From: Candidatus Portnoybacteria bacterium CG_4_10_14_0_2_um_filter_44_20
GTDB lineage: Bacteria; Patescibacteriota; Minisyncoccia; Portnoybacterales; GCA-002795985
Length of the DNA stretch: 11,229 bases
Assembly (NCBI GenBank): GCA_002792395.1
Contig: PFOG01000087.1
Span: 1 to 11,229 of the forward strand
Direction: 5' to 3'
The position numbers were made by a program, and so were the translations under genes. Of the stretch, positions 11,211 to 11,229 are shown in pieces. Below the pieces are notes generated by a model that saw nothing but the letters and a program-made list of their open reading frames with translations, was not told the DNA's origin and searched no databases. Position 1 is the stretch's first letter; each line of letters starts with the position of its first letter.

Positions 11211-11229
11211 GTTTTCATTTGGCGATGGA

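Noticed and set aside
1..11229. UGA recoded as glycine
   Set aside because: TGA ends the M16 and rlmN genes at expected family C-termini, and no in-frame TGA is needed in any conserved domain.

Overview
The window looks like chromosomal DNA of a Candidate Phyla Radiation (Patescibacteria) bacterium, probably a Parcubacteria-like lineage. This rests on the protein style, not on a marker tree. The signs are a short winged-helix protein of the KQLERHFKGIANHRR type, a lone type IV pilin-like gene, an archaeal-type UMP kinase, short SD-poor intergenic spacers, and compact versions of dinB, rlmN and tgt. TAA, TAG and TGA all end genes, so the UGA=Gly code of Gracilibacteria/Absconditabacteria is not in use.

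Layout. (1) 94-1065: a promoter, a possible leader peptide, a Cys-rich hypothetical protein and a four-helix membrane protein, closed by a strong terminator. (2) 1066-1774: a densely structured region with an RNA-like element of interlocking stems (1106-1197), then a winged-helix regulator (1280-1654). The regulator has a near-consensus promoter with its predicted start at the ATG, and 8-bp-periodic operator-like repeats at both ends. (3) 1775-3157: an M16 zinc protease interrupted by a -1 frame change at an A6 run, then a terminator. (4) 3212-4921: DNA polymerase IV (dinB) without a C-terminal clamp-binding tail, then a pilin-like gene and a terminator. (5) 4935-7713: a SWIM zinc-finger protein, a PEBP (YbhB/YbcL) gene with an in-frame TAA, and rlmN carrying an in-frame, GC-rich palindromic insertion of about 45 codons, with a terminator hairpin at the end. 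(6) 7712-8366: a YdcF/DUF218 protein on the minus strand, divergent from the next gene across an AT-rich promoter region. (7) 8367-9110: UMP kinase, plus strand. (8) 9109-9987: a two-gene minus-strand unit, a DUF1385-like membrane protein and then a 59-aa small protein, ending in a terminator that faces pyrH. (9) 10062-11210: tgt, plus strand.

How the genes relate. Two translation-quality enzymes are present: RlmN (m2A of 23S rRNA and tRNA) and Tgt (queuosine precursor insertion into tRNA). There is also nucleotide metabolism (UMP kinase), damage-tolerant replication (Pol IV), proteolysis (M16) and surface structures (pilin). I see no single pathway joining them. The most interesting non-gene signals are the repeat and operator array around the winged-helix gene, the interlocked RNA-like element before it, and the palindromic element inside rlmN. 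The M16 frameshift and the PEBP nonsense codon could be real decay or consensus errors, and read data would decide.
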